From Basidiobolus meristosporus CBS 931.73 (taxonomy: Eukaryota > Basidiobolomycota > Basidiobolomycetes > Basidiobolales > Basidiobolaceae), in assembly GCA_002104905.1 (NCBI GenBank), contig MCFE01000054.1:124001-188000 (forward strand): a DNA stretch of 64,000 nt, read 5' to 3'. The notes under the pieces are model-generated. The model had not been told where the DNA came from, made no database searches, and saw nothing but the letters and a program-made list of their open reading frames with translations. The position numbers and the translations under genes were made by a program. How positions within the stretch are numbered: position 1 is the first letter of the stretch; the number at the start of each line of letters is the position of its first letter. This document shows positions 1-12,262 of this stretch, piece by piece.

Positions 1-2135
1 TCACTTGACTCATGTTTGCGAATGGCTTCTGAGACGTCACAAAGACCGTGGTTTGTGTTGAAGTGGAAAAATTGATTTCCTATCAATCAAACTGCACGGC
101 AAGATGAAGAAAATTGGCCGCCTAGTGGACCTTTTTTCGTTTAGACCAGCTCCTAAGCAACTTTGGGCAATTTCGTATTTAGCTGGATCTTTGGTCATGA
201 AGTCTCCACCATCTTATGCTCGATTTCTTGTTTATGATTCATATTTTTGTGATGACGTCTATCTCAGGCCTGGCCCATCATGGCTTAACTTTAAACCAGA
301 ATCTTGTAGGGTGTTTAGTGCAACACACTCGAAGTATGGTTCAGCGCAAGCTGCATAAACCAATCCAACTAGTACCAAAAAGCCCTCGCCGCCACTGCGC
401 CAGTCAACACCTGGGCTAGATGTTGATGGTTGCCAGCATCAAGGCTGTGATATTCCTAGATGCCTCAAATGCAAACTAACCAGGCATCAGCAATGCCGCC
501 TTGAAGTCTATGAACGGTCGATTTGGCAGCAGCGAAGCGGAAGTATTCTCCGAAAACAAAGGTGACGCCATTTGGATATTCTCTTGACAAATATATAATG
601 AGCGGGTGATTGATTGGCCAACGGCGGATTGTTTGTTGTCAAGCACCCGTATCCTCTACACCCCATTTACCATAAAAGTTGACGGCAACGAAAATTTCTG
701 CGCTGAATCACCAACACAAATTGACTAGATTGCGATTTATCTTTTCTGGGTTTTGATACTTCGCCAGGAATGATCCATGAATGGGATTCTTGGCAAGGGA
801 AGCCAGCCAATCGCCACAGGTCCAGCTATTATTGCTACCACATCTCACCAATTAAGGTCGGGCTCAGGGGTTTGTCCTATCTGTTGTTTAAATGCGAAAG
901 CAGCGGTCTGCATACCCAACGAACTTCTATTTCGGGGATTCTAGGAAAGTGGCAGTTGATTTGTTTCACTGATAGCATGTCTGGCGAGCACGCTGCAGGG
1001 TGCCGTTGCCTGTTTGTCGAGGCAGCCGAATGGATGTATTAACCCGCGGACAACCAACATGATGTGTGACTCCTAGGCCATCTAGTGTGCCCCATGGCCA
1101 CGTAGGAGCCACGAGATTACGCCGTATAAGCAAAAACGAACATGATATCAGGTTAATCAGAGAATATCGGGGTGGATGTTTTGGACCATTCTCTCTCTGC
1201 CAGTCACCCAATCACTCCTTCTCCCTAGCCTCACATGCGCCGGATTCCCAATCATCAGCCAGGAACATGGCGACCCCAAATCAGATGGCCAAATTAAGCT
1301 GGGTGTAGGACGTTCGAGGTCATTCGGCAATCTTGGTCAAGCAATACATTATGCGAGTTGGGTTGAACATCCCTCAGTTTATTCCGTATCACCATACGAG
1401 CCACCAGTCTAAATCACGAAAATCTCGAATGGGTATGCACTCTGGTGGAAACACGGCGGTTTCCAAATTCAACGGACGAAGCCTAGTATATTGAATGAAT
1501 CCTACAATACGAGAGTGTCACAAATTTGATGCCAAGGGACTATTTGGTCGAAGTGCGTACGCTCACATCAGATGGCAATTCGTGAATCATCCACTTGCAC
1601 GCCAATTAGTGGATTGGGCTCATATTGGGTAGAGCGGTCTACGTATTGGCATCAGCCCCGTAAGAGGTGGTCAACCTCACTGCCCTGGAAAGCCTGGCGA
1701 CCCCAGCATCCATGCCAGATGGCCGTGAATCGGTAGGAGAAAACCTTACTCCGCTATCAACGGCTCTGCTGCCCATCCAGCCGAGCGTTATTGGTGCGCT
1801 ATGGAAGTATACCCTACACGAGAGCGTGGGGTCGGACTGATAAGCCTCCTGGCTGATCGTAGTGGCTCATTTATCAGGAATTCCACGCACACTGCGCAAA
1901 TCTATTGGACTCGAACAAAGATAGCTGTGGCTCAGGTTTAACTGACAGTTTCACTAACCTGGCTTTCCAAATCCGTGAAATCCCAATTCAATCATGTCCC
2001 CAATTGCATTCTTAATTTAGCTGGCAATGGTGTTACCCTGACATATTTCCAATGACTCCTATCAGGCCATTTATAAACAAGTGTCCGATCTTCCAAACCA
2101 CATCAGATTGATCCACGTACCCGCTCTCTGAAATC
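1..2135. other. Intergenic, no gene recognised
   Basis: Several short open frames (under 105 codons) occur on both strands, but none resembles a known family or can be extended by plausible splicing. No tRNA-like arm or repeat family was noticed here. The final 70 bases hold the putative promoter of the downstream carrier gene. Confidence 0.5.
2072..2077 (+). promoter_or_regulatory. TATA-like box of the YHM2-like gene
   Basis: A TATAAA hexamer lies 64 bases upstream of the carrier start codon. Other genes in the window (RhoGAP, GPI protein) have a comparable motif 60-100 bases before the ATG, so this may be the core promoter. Inference from position only. Confidence 0.35.
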
Positions 2136-3322
2136 ATGTCTACAATTGCTGTTAGCCCAAACATTGCCACCATCGCTTCCGAAAAGCTGGTGATCAAGAA
2201 GAAGCCATTCTCTTGGGTCAACATCGCACTGGGTGCCTTCATCCAAACCGCCGAAGTCTCTACCCTGGGCCAGCCGTTTGAAGTCATCAAAACCCACATG
2301 GCTGGTAATTTGCGTTGAACATTCTCTGCAAGCGTTTCCAAGTACTTACGCGTGATCGGTTTGTCTTAGCACACCGCGGCGATTCCCTTTGGACTGCCAT
2401 CACAAAGACCTACCAACGTGGTGGTATTCGCGGTTTTTACCAAGGCCTGATTCCCGTAAGTCCAAAACTCTGTTCTTTCGTCCCACACGCGTCTAATGAA
2501 ATGCTTTTTATCAAGTGGGCATGGATCGAGGCGTCCACCAAGGGGGGCGTTTTGCTCTTCGCATCCTCTGAGGTCGATTATTATGCGAGAATTCTGGGCG
2601 CTTCACCTGCGGTCTCGGGTGTTATCAGTGGTATGGCAGGAGGTGTTGCACAGGCATATACTACGATGGGCTTCTGCACATTTATGAAGACTGTCGAAGT
2701 CACTCGCCATAAGAGTCCTGATGTAAATGCGTCTAGCGTGAAGATTGCCTACGACATCTTCAAGAAAGAGGGAATTGTCGGCCTAAATAGAGGAGTCTCA
2801 GCAGTGGCAATGCGTCAGATGACCAACTGGGGATCTCGATTTGGTATCTCACGAGTAACTGAATCATTGCTCCGTGGTGACGATAAAACTAGGAAGCTAT
2901 CTAACACAGAGAGGATCATCTGTAAGCAAAAATGATTTGGCTTCCGTCGAATACACCACTAACCAATGTTGATGTTGAATATAGCATCTACTATTGGTGG
3001 TGCACTCTCCTGCTGGAACCAGCCTATTGAAGTAATTCGGGTAGAGATGCAAAGTCAAGCCAAGGCAGCCGATCGTCCTGAAAAGCTGAATATCTCCACA
3101 GCTGCCAGGTATATTTACGAACGTAACGGCTGGAAAGGATTTTATCGAGGAGTCACCCCACGCATAGGCCTTAGTGTTTATCTGACGGTATGTAATGCTG
3201 CCAATCGAAGGAATATTTCGTAGACTAACGAATCTTTTCTGTAGACCTGCATGGTATTTGGAGGTGATACCCTTAAAGAGTACGTTGCTGAACGACAGAA
3301 GAGAGATCGCATGAGGGCTTAG
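2136..3322 (+). CDS. YHM2: Mitochondrial carrier, Yhm2-type (citrate/oxoglutarate)
   Basis: Inner-membrane carrier of the SLC25 family. In yeast, Yhm2 exchanges citrate for 2-oxoglutarate and helps supply cytosolic NADPH. Five exons fit: 2136-2304, 2370-2455, 2516-2921, 2985-3187 and 3245-3322, giving 313 aa with consistent phases. Diagnostic stretches are TLGQPFEVIKTHMA (carrier signature 1), WAWIEASTKG, the atypical second repeat MGFCTFMKTVEVTRHKS, RQMTNWGSRFG and the third signature WNQPIEVIRVEMQ, followed by FYRGVTPRIGL. These match Yhm2 rather than generic carriers, and the length is close to that of the yeast protein. Introns are 60-65 nt with GTAAG/GTATG donors. The family call is firm; the substrate is inferred from the family. 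Confidence 0.93.
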
Positions 3323-5467
3323 AGACTGTTGAAATGGTCATTTCAAGCGATCTATGCTGTATAAATTAATCAATCTTGTTTCCTCAATATTATTATTTGT
3401 AGCACATCTTTAATGTAGGCAATATTCCTATCTCTGTATCATTGTCATTTTATGTAACCAAACGCAATTTAATCTATTAATATATCTCCAGCCTTCAAAA
3501 ACCATCCCTCGCAACCCCAATTTTCATCTTAACCTTTGCCTCTGATACGTGTTGTAGGTGGCATTTGTAGGGAATAAATTATCATCGCAGACTGGGTATT
3601 CATCAGCATTTGCTGAAATTGGCTGGAAATAACAGGTGCATAAATCAATACTCCATAAGGACATTCCAATGGTATGTCTAGACTGAATCTTGATTCAAAT
3701 GAATTACAGATGTAAAAATCTTTCTCTGCAGTTGGTGGATCGTATTCGAGAGCAGCATATCATGCCCATAACTCTTGAGATTTCGATTAGCAGAGTTTAA
3801 ATGAAACTTTATACTTTGAGGTGATTCTTGTCAAACGAATGAAAAGAAAGCTCTGAGAAGGGCTTCAATGCTATGCACAGATTTTGTGACAATTGAATAT
3901 GCATGGGCAATCTTGATAACCTCCAGGGCTCCACATAGCTAGTTGCTGAACAATGGATTGTTGACTTTATTCTCTACTTGGCTTATTTGTTATGAGGTCA
4001 AGATACATGATTAGTTTTGGTGTCTAATTGAATAATAGTAACAAGATTAATTTGAAGCAAGAGCTTGTAAGTCATTTGGGGAGTGTTTTGCACTTGGTGA
4101 GCTGTTGAGCAAAAATGAAATATTTTCTCTTCTGATAAACTGCCAATTCATTCATTAATGGGCTACACTGAGTGATATAGAGTCTTTTGGATAATGGATA
4201 CAAAAGCATTAGCTTCAGAAGCTCCACGATTTTGAAGAAATACCATGTTTTCAACTCTAGTTGGGCAAAATTGAAAAGAATGACAGGAATAATAATGTAC
4301 GATGCTAACTATTTGTAACAGTCCCAAATAAGAAGCCTTGGGATGCCATAAATCCTTTGTTCCCACATATTATATGAAATCCTGGAAATTCAAACTACAT
4401 CAAGACAGAAAACTAGGCTGGGTCGATTATTTATGGCAAATGAGCACAAGTCGCCCAAGTTTTTGGTACCATGAAACTTGGTTGGTGATAGAATGTTAAC
4501 TATCTATTGGTTTTTTATAGCCATCTTAATAGTGTGGTGATGGGACTATGCAATACATGGGAGCACCAATTTAATAATAGCCCATTCAACAAGCCACTTC
4601 CTTGTGCACTGCGTTGGTGTTAAATAACGTATATAACACCCCTTCAGAAGACACCTTGCACATGGCCAATTTAACGAATGCAGCACTCATTATTTCTTGT
4701 CAAACCATCGGGGAGTGATCACTGTTACACGCCAGATCAAGGCGTTGACTCTGCCGAAAGCCGATTTAGTGATGGAGATCCACCACAACTCTCTCCCGAG
4801 GTCGACTTTTCCATCAGGATGACCCAGACCTATCCCGAGTCTTGCGGTACATTCCTAATTTGATAAATTAACTGGGCAGTTAACAATCAATCACTTCATA
4901 TATATATATATGTATATGCAGTGTACACCCATCACCTAGCAAAAAGAATGGTTACAAAATTCCAAACAATGACAACATCGAGGGCCTGATTACGTTTGAA
5001 GATCTATTTATTTCAAGTGAGGCCTTCTCGCCAATTGGCCTACCGCTTGAGATCACCACGAGTTGTAATGGGATCCGGAGTTGAGTAGTTCCTTCTCCAT
5101 CTGGTGGACATTCCATTTGCGGTAAATTAAAATCCCATGCTTAGATTCCGCGGGTGGGTTCGTATGATGATTGATGTATCATCTGATCTACGATGGCTGC
5201 ACATGAAGGTGAACAGGTTGGTTGGGGAGTTATTTATTAGCTGGTGAACGAAACCCAGTCACTTCAGTTAGGATAAAGGTACATATTTGACAAAATCATG
5301 AATACGAATGCTATGAGAACCTAGTTTAGGTGGCATCGGCATTCCTGGCTGCTACCAGATCTTGTTTGGATGGCATATTTACAGTGATAGGTCAGCTCTT
5401 CATGGAAACTACGGAATAAGGCAATCCTGCCAGATGAAATGCTACGATTGGCTACCGGTAGAGATCT
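3323..5467. other. Intergenic, no gene recognised
   Basis: AT-rich DNA with only short open frames. A short (TA)n run lies near 4900-4917. Nothing here resembles a conserved protein or an RNA gene. Confidence 0.5.
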
Positions 5468-7385
5468 CTACATGATGACACAACCGCCGTCCATGTCGCT
5501 ATTGATGCCAATGACTTTGACATCTTCCTTGGCTTGTTCGTAATCGATCTCCTTCTGTTTCGCCTTGATCTCCCGAGGGAAATAAAGTTTCATGAAGTTC
5601 ATTCGAGGGACATCCAAGTTCCCAGTGTTGGCTTCGGTAACCGAGTCCGGTGCCCGGCAGAGAGGGCAATCGTGGATCTTGCGCCTTTGGGCTCCGATCA
5701 TGCATTGTACGCAAAAGACGTGTCCGCATTTCAGTCGAATAGGCTTCCACGATATAGCTAGAGGGCGCGACGATTTGAATCAGTCAATGCTTTGATGACA
5801 CGTCAGGGCTGGGTACTTACACAGGCAAATTGGACATTGGTAATCGTCCGGCTGCGGGATGATGATCAAAAGCTCCGACTACGCAAGGATTGGGTCAGGT
5901 CCGAGTAGGTACAATTGGCTCTGTTCTTGAAACACTTACATGTAAGGCGCTGAGTAGGGCCTTCGAGAGATTCCCTTTGAACAGCAGACTGGGGGCCATA
6001 AGGTCAACAAACCACGACTTCGCACTGTTGCAGGGTGATAGGCAGCGTATCAGAATCATCGACAACATCCACAGTGGTAAAGACGTCATAAATACCTCAA
6101 ATGCGTCCGTTTATCATGCTTCTTGATGATCTTGCGGATTGCGGTTTGATTGAGCTCATGGAATTGCATGATGGAGAGTAGGTCTCGGTTGAGCTGGTGG
6201 GCAGTGTTAGTCGCAACTCCGCGCATTCGGACGTTAGATGCTCCCACTTACCATCATGAACTGTTCCAGGGCTTTGCTGGAATCACGAGTGCGGAATTTC
6301 TTGGCCTTTGGAGGTTTGGCGTGAGTGGTGGCGGACGAATCTGGTGATGAATACGTGCTTACCAGAGAAAGGCGCGTTATCTCCTGGACAAACCATTGAT
6401 ACTGTTCTCGGGTTTTTTCGACGGTTTGCGGCTTCTGCCACACACGGTTGTTGACCATCCATATGCTAGCATCCAGGTACAGATTGAAGATCTCGCGCCT
6501 AAAGATGAGCGAATATGTCAGTGACCAGGTGACATATGTGTATATATGCTATCTCGCCTACCATGTATACATGTCTTTGGAATACGGTGATGCAGTATGC
6601 GAAATTAATGAGGCTAATTTAACGATCTTGCCCGAACATGCCTCCTTCATATCCAGCTCGAATTTAGTCAGCCCGTTAATAGAACCACTGAGGTTTCCAA
6701 AAAATTCAGAATCGGTGGGTAGTGTGATGTTCAGGGCTCTACAACACCAAAGGTTAGCATGGGTAAATGATATCATGAGAGGATGAGCCATTTTACCTAG
6801 TGGTTGTGCTCGAATCAGCTGGGTTATTGACGTCCCACTCGGGATGATCAGGTTGGGCTTCCTCAGAGCCTTGGAATTCATCAGCCTGGGAAAGCTCTTG
6901 AACTGGGCTGCTTGGTTCGCTTTCATCCTCAACCTTTTCCACGACAGGGGGTTCTTCAAGGTGAATCACCGCCTGTTCCAGGTCTGCAGTTTCTTCTGGC
7001 ACTGTGGGCATTGTCAATGAGCTCAATTTAGTCGATAGGGCCTCTAGTTCAGGCGCCGCTTCCTCAGCATTGTCCTCAACAATCACCTCAATATTCGGGG
7101 AGAAATTCTCAACTGTGCCTATATACTCAGCCACGTTAGCTTTGCAATGCTCAAGTCAATGACGCGCTTGACCGTACCAATAAAGGAGTAAATCAGCTTC
7201 AATGGTTGAGTACTATCAATGCTTTCGTCCGAATAGCCTGCAGCAAGGCTTGCCAGCCCTATTTCCTCCAACTCCGCAACAATGCGGTTAATGCATTTCT
7301 TCAGGTGTGAGTAATGAACGACGTGCTGTCGCCAATCTTCAGGCAACTCCTGTGCCGAGGCACTCAAACACTTCCCGAATTTCAT
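5468..7385 (-). CDS. SPX-domain RING-finger E3 ligase with C-terminal CaaX box
   Basis: Predicted ubiquitin ligase with an N-terminal SPX inositol-pyrophosphate sensor and a C-terminal C3HC4 RING, the architecture of plant NLA/BAH1 and fungal SPX-RING proteins linked to phosphate signalling. The start MKFGKCL and the helical hairpin around YSHLKKCINRI are SPX hallmarks. Exons on the minus strand: 7385-7178, 7118-6797, 6738-6562, 6498-6252, 6193-6096, 6024-5940, 5878-5821 and 5757-5468. They sum to 494 aa in frame; a further 57-nt in-phase intron may lie in 6498-6252, giving 475 aa. The RING has CPIC, KCGHVFCVQC and CPLC. The protein ends GGCVIM, a canonical farnesylation motif. An acidic, low-complexity insert lies inside the SPX region (exon 2). 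Family confident; prenylation inferred. Confidence 0.88.
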
Positions 7386-9035
7386 TGAGTAGGTTCGTTA
7401 TCGTAGGGGCGGCCAAAGGTCAATGGTGGTTGGGGAATCGTGAAGTAGCGCAAGAGGGTAAACTGGGAGCATCTACCGATCAACAAGTCACTTTATAATA
7501 TAAATTGGAAAAAAATATCGAGAACGCAAAGTAGCTTCCAATTAAAAGGGAATGCCCGCCACCAATTGAATGTGATCAATGGTGTGGACTAATTTGGAAG
7601 AAACCTACATGCCATGAGAGGATAAATGTAGCAACTTGAATGTCAGTTGGGTGCTTGTTTTAAACTAGTGGTCAAGATAAATTCTACATGTGAGCACCTG
7701 GTGTCAAAATCTAATTAGTATATTGATTCATATCTGGCAGTAGATGGATCTAAATAACTTTAATAATCGCCCCTCGACACTTCGGCGGTTTCATTTCGGC
7801 CTGCATCTGGAAAATCTTTCTGCCCGCTTTGGTAGGCAATTGGGCACGCAGAGGCTACAAGGTTTCACAGTAGCTAACTTGACAATCAACCAGGTTGGAA
7901 TCACAGTGTAGTTACTCGCCTCGATAGGCGAGGTTCTTGTTAATTCTAGTTGGCCAGAAACCGTCGCCTAGCGCGTACATGTGGCTACACCAGTGCGAGT
8001 TCACACAATGGCTGAGATGCGTTCTTCAAGAAAATACATGTCATTGTCAATTCTTAGACCGACAGGTTTTTGATCACACATGCTCCATATCTGAGTGGCT
8101 GATGGGATAGCCATTCTCCCAGAAGTTTAGCAATAGCCACTAGTGCCCATTTTGGTAGTTTCGTAAGCCTTCTGCAAAGACAGGAGGAATTGTACAATCG
8201 TGCTGTTTTCTTTTCCAGGAGTACTCGTCAGTGCAAGAAGATGGCATCTGCATTACTATATTAAGCTAGAGACTCTTTGCTCGTTACTGGTTCGATTGCG
8301 GACGGTGGGTGATTGGATGAGCCCAATGTACTTGTGTTCATTACAGTCAATCAATTGTGGACATAGCTTTGACCTCTGCCTAATTTACGTAATGATCCAG
8401 AGTTTGCCAAATCAATTCTCTCTGGTCCCATCAATCCGAAATCCATTTTTCCACGGCCATATTCAGAGACTTCTGCGGGTTTACCCTTTGCGAGTAGACG
8501 GCTGATAAAAAAATATGATTCCAGTGTTGAAATAATTGGCCGGGCAATTGTCAAGAAACTAACTGGGGCGTTTTCCAAGGTCCTGAGGCCAGTGATGGTT
8601 CGCTGTAAAAATATATGGGGCTATATCGCTTTTGCAGTCATCTGGGTAGTACAGCGGAGTTCTTTTGGAGCTGGTGGGGGGGGTTGATGGTTGTTGGAGG
8701 CATGGGATATTGAATCTAACGGATATATAGAATAAGATGGGAATATTTTCGATTTGAAGCGCTGGAATACCAACAGTAGGAAATCTGGGCATGTGATTTC
8801 AGAATTCACAAGCGAAAGTGATTGCATGTTGCTTCTAAATACCTACTGTTGATTAGATGGTATTAGACATTGTCTTGGATGTTGGGATGTCCGACTGATA
8901 TCATAAAATCCAGCTTGATACAAGTCTAAAACTCTCACTCAGTTCCCTCTAGCCAATTTGATCGAATATTTGGTTTGACCCCAGATTCATGCCAGGTGTG
9001 GGTGGAATACAGAGCAAATCATTATGTTGATTCTT
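7386..9035. other. Intergenic, no gene recognised
   Basis: No credible coding region. The short open frames near 8200-8830 show no family resemblance and no splice continuity. A short G-run lies near 8670. Confidence 0.45.
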
Positions 9036-9098
9036 ACAGCTGCCACAGTAAATTTGCTGGTCAACACTGATAGTGAGCTCATGGAAGTGGCATCTTGA
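9036..9098 (+). repeat. Fragment of decayed repeat ORF, also at 22571-22634
   Basis: These 63 bases are nearly identical to 22571-22634, with the same encoded stretch (ATVNLLVNTDSELMEV). Both copies are followed directly by a copia LTR in the same orientation. The composite of gene fragment plus LTR therefore seems to have been duplicated, or the LTR inserted twice at one site. The parent protein is not recognised. Confidence 0.7.
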
Positions 9099-9445
9099 TG
9101 TTGTAAGAGTTTTGGAGATATTGGAGGTAATTGGGTGCACAAGTAGATTATGTGGTTTTCACTTGATGATTTATTAGATGTAAAAGTAGAACTTATTCTA
9201 CGTGAGTGTTAAGTCAAGAACATGTCAAAGTATATGTTTAGGAAGGTCCCAAGAGCATGTGTGCAAAGTTTGGGGCTGTTTGGACAACTTTGAGATTTCT
9301 CATGTCCTGGGTAACTGATGTTTTGGTGAAATATTCTAAGTAAATCCCGACATGGAATTTGGCCAGAATTCTCTAAGGTTTGTTGACTACGATCTAAGTG
9401 ACTAAGTCAAGTGAATATTTAGGTGTAATTACGAAATATACAACA
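9099..9445 (-). repeat. Solo copia LTR, decayed
   Basis: About 347 bases clearly homologous to the LTRs of the copia element at 17454-22496, in the same orientation. It begins with the same TGTTGTAAGAG and ends in CAACA, with many scattered substitutions. I see no matching 5-base target duplication, consistent with age or with duplication as part of a larger unit. Confidence 0.85.
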
Positions 9446-9833
9446 GTTTAGGTGTCAGCAAACTGGAACCACAGACAGCTGAAAAATTGATGTAGTGGAC
9501 AGATGGTTTATTATATTTACACAGACTGTGGAGTATCAGCAATTTAACATCTTGGAGGAGGATATTACCAAAATGGACTGAGCAATGGTTGAATATGTTG
9601 GCAAGTTTCAACCAACAGAGCACGCGTTGCAACAGGAGATTGGTGGAGTTTATCTCTGAGGCCAGTTTTTCTAATCATTAGAGAGGTCTAATCTGAATGG
9701 AATCAAATCCAAGTAATCAGCAGGTAATCTCAGAAGGAATTCTTTGGTATAGTTGATTTGTATTTGTCTAAGTAAGCCATCGAACTCTTGCTAACAAATC
9801 GTTGGGCACTTCTGGTTCTGTCGGAGCAATCGA

Positions 9834-11400
9834 CTAGTTCATCCGCGCTTTGGAGATGTTGAACTCCATATCGCTCGTTTGATAGGTCTCGTATGACTTT
9901 CGGGGAGCCGAACCGTCATAGAAATGTAAATATCCATTACCAGCGTCAGCAGCTTCCATTGATGTTGACGAGCGATTGGAGCTGATCCCCATTGCGTAGT
10001 GAATATCCATATTGTTGCGTGTGTAGGCATTATCGTGACTACCAGTTAGGCAATTGAAAAAGTACACGATACAACTGTAGATTTCTCGCACAAAATCCAT
10101 TGGGTTCAGTGCGTCCACCAATGCCCGAAACACTGGCAGCCTATCCCGCCCTTTAGGTCGGTAACCGCGGTAATCAAATGCTTTAACGTGAAGGAATGAG
10201 AAAAATACCATCTCGACGCATATCAGTATTGCTTGGACACCGGTGGATATGTTGTGTTCCGTCCTGTAAACAAATGTTAGTGTCAGTTTCCGTTGACCCT
10301 GGTGGATATGTTCCACTCGTACCAGTACTCCGTTTCTTTGATAATGCCTAATGCAGAGCTGATTAGTTCGGCGACCATGAGATTAGTATGACTGCGTGAA
10401 TTTCCCCTACCGAATTGCACCAAGACGCTCAAGAAAACATATTGCCAAAAAGAGAAAAATATCACCTAGTTGAGAAGTTAGAATACGTTTTGCATCCTAA
10501 TATCCACACCACAGACTTACCAATTTTATACATAGGAATTTGTAGAACGGCTTGAATTGTTGGATCTCCTCGCATACTGTCATGTAGAAAATCACCAAGC
10601 AATACATGGCAATCGATACGGATGTAAACTCAATTGCTAAAATGTACACACGTCCATATTTCGGTGATAATGATTCAGGACACAGCGACCCCTTGGCCAT
10701 AAAGATTACAGACAGGCTAGTAGTTATTGGCCGAATGACAACGTACTGCAGGATGCCCCACTTGAGCCATTGAAGAAAATGGGGGCTGGCGGGATTGTAT
10801 GTCCAGCAGCATAATGGGAACACGAGCTTGTTTTGTGGCCGTTTTTGGATTGCCTCTCGTTGAAGGTCGCCAGTATCTCCCAGATACTGTAGCAGGAGAA
10901 TGAAGAAGCTGGCCAGAACAAACGCCTCGTAGCAGTCTCTTATAACCTCAAAGTAGATGGACTCCTGGTAGAAGCGGTAGGATAGCCAGGATATTACGGC
11001 ATAGATGGGAACCATCAGCACTATACGTATAATGTATCGCTGCTGGTTCGGCTGTTATTTGTTAGAGATAGTCAGCCTCAATACGACAGATGTTGGTCTC
11101 CCACTCAGGAATCGCCAGAAATATTGCACCTACCTTAGTGTAAAATTGCGCGTGCTTATAGATCAGAAAGAAGGAGATTGAGGCTGCCATCACAGCGCAC
11201 ACGCCTGAAAACATCCAGCCAAGATGAGAGGCTGTTGTGTAACCAATTCGAATAAAGTACAATGCCTTTAGAATTGTTGATAAATATTCGCGAAAGAAGG
11301 CTACTAATGTAACAACGTTCTAACCTCTTATCTCATTCCAGGAACGAAACGCCTCAGGATCCGAGCCTTTGACAACCCAGCATATATCCGATAACATATG
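9834..11400 (-). CDS. TMEM184/DUF300 (OSTalpha-like) multi-pass membrane protein
   Basis: Member of the solute-transporter-alpha/TMEM184 family, endomembrane or vacuolar proteins with seven predicted helices; molecular role uncertain. Reading along the minus strand, helices occur around HLGWMFSGVCAVMAASISFF, IVLMVPIYAVISWLSYRFY and FVLASFFILLLQYLG, followed by PLCCW, YVVIRPITT and IFFSFWQYVFLSVLV. Family-typical motifs are FYTKPNQQRYIIRI and WLKWGILQYVV. Supported exons: about 11270-11134, about 11051-10521, 10465-10411, a 25-nt microexon 10347-10323, and 10263-9834 (stop). The C-terminal tail is hydrophilic. The first exon is unresolved; an ATG near 11393 is a candidate, but I could not find a clean junction. 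The Ctr gene lies upstream on the same strand. Confidence 0.85.
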
Positions 11401-11419
11401 GGGAATACGGTGCTCCAAG

Positions 11420-12262
11420 TCGTTTGGCTTAAATGCTGTTTATCGGCGATGGTGATGTCTTGATATCAACGGGTAAGAAATTCGACTAAACGGTACAATT
11501 TCAATCTATAGTAAGAAGGAAGCCAGCGTGTGTTTGAAAGCGGGATTCAAGGGAAATGGTGGTGGAAGATGATAAGAGGCTACAAGTGTGTAGACATCGT
11601 TATCTAACTAAAAGCCAGGAATAACTCGGATGCCTAAGGTTTTATTCATTTCGGAAGTTAACTCATAGCATACCTGACCTGCATGTATTTCAGAAAGAAC
11701 GTGCAGGAAATGCGGATCTTTATGCAGCCCCGAAGTCCAGCATTTTCTGGGCTAAATCAACATAATTATGTGCAGCCCTTCCTGAGTGTATTGATAATGG
11801 GCCCAATTCTATTTTAAGGCCAACAGAATTGTACCATTGAATGCGAATGTGAAGCAGCAAGAAAAAATACATAACAGAACAATCAGGGACCACTCGTGAC
11901 TCCATCGATTCGCTGCACCGATATGCTCTGACAAGGCATCTCCTACTTGGCGATGTTTGTGCATGTCGGAGTATATTTCAAAGTGCTTGTTATTTTGTCT
12001 GTTTGAGGCTGCAGGGAGCATAAGTGTGTGAGTAGGAAATCTCTTCAATCGTCATAATGTGTGTTGGGTGGCCATATTGAGCAACCAGAAAGAGATTGCA
12101 AGAACGCCTTTATTTAGATGCAATGGTTCTGGATAAGTTAGCAGTTATGGAATGTTTGTATCAATGTCTTGAGGCCAATGTGAGAATAGTGTTTGTCAGT
12201 ACATCCATGCAGCCTACAAATTCCTCAGCTCCTGGCTGGAATCATCCATTACGATTGGTGGG
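11420..12262. other. Spacer between TMEM184 and Ctr genes
   Basis: No conserved product is seen. It should contain the first exon or promoter of the TMEM184 gene and the 3' end of the Ctr gene, but neither boundary can be fixed from sequence alone. Confidence 0.4.

Noticed and set aside
6290-6375. A 22-nt intron in the SPX-RING gene (donor GTAAGC, nearest CAG)
   Set aside because: Too short for spliceosomal removal. Either a 57-nt in-phase intron or no intron is more plausible.
7119-7177. Apparent frameshift between the first two SPX exons
   Set aside because: A GTACGG...TATATAG intron of 59 nt joins IYSFIG to TVENFSPNI in frame and restores the SPX consensus.
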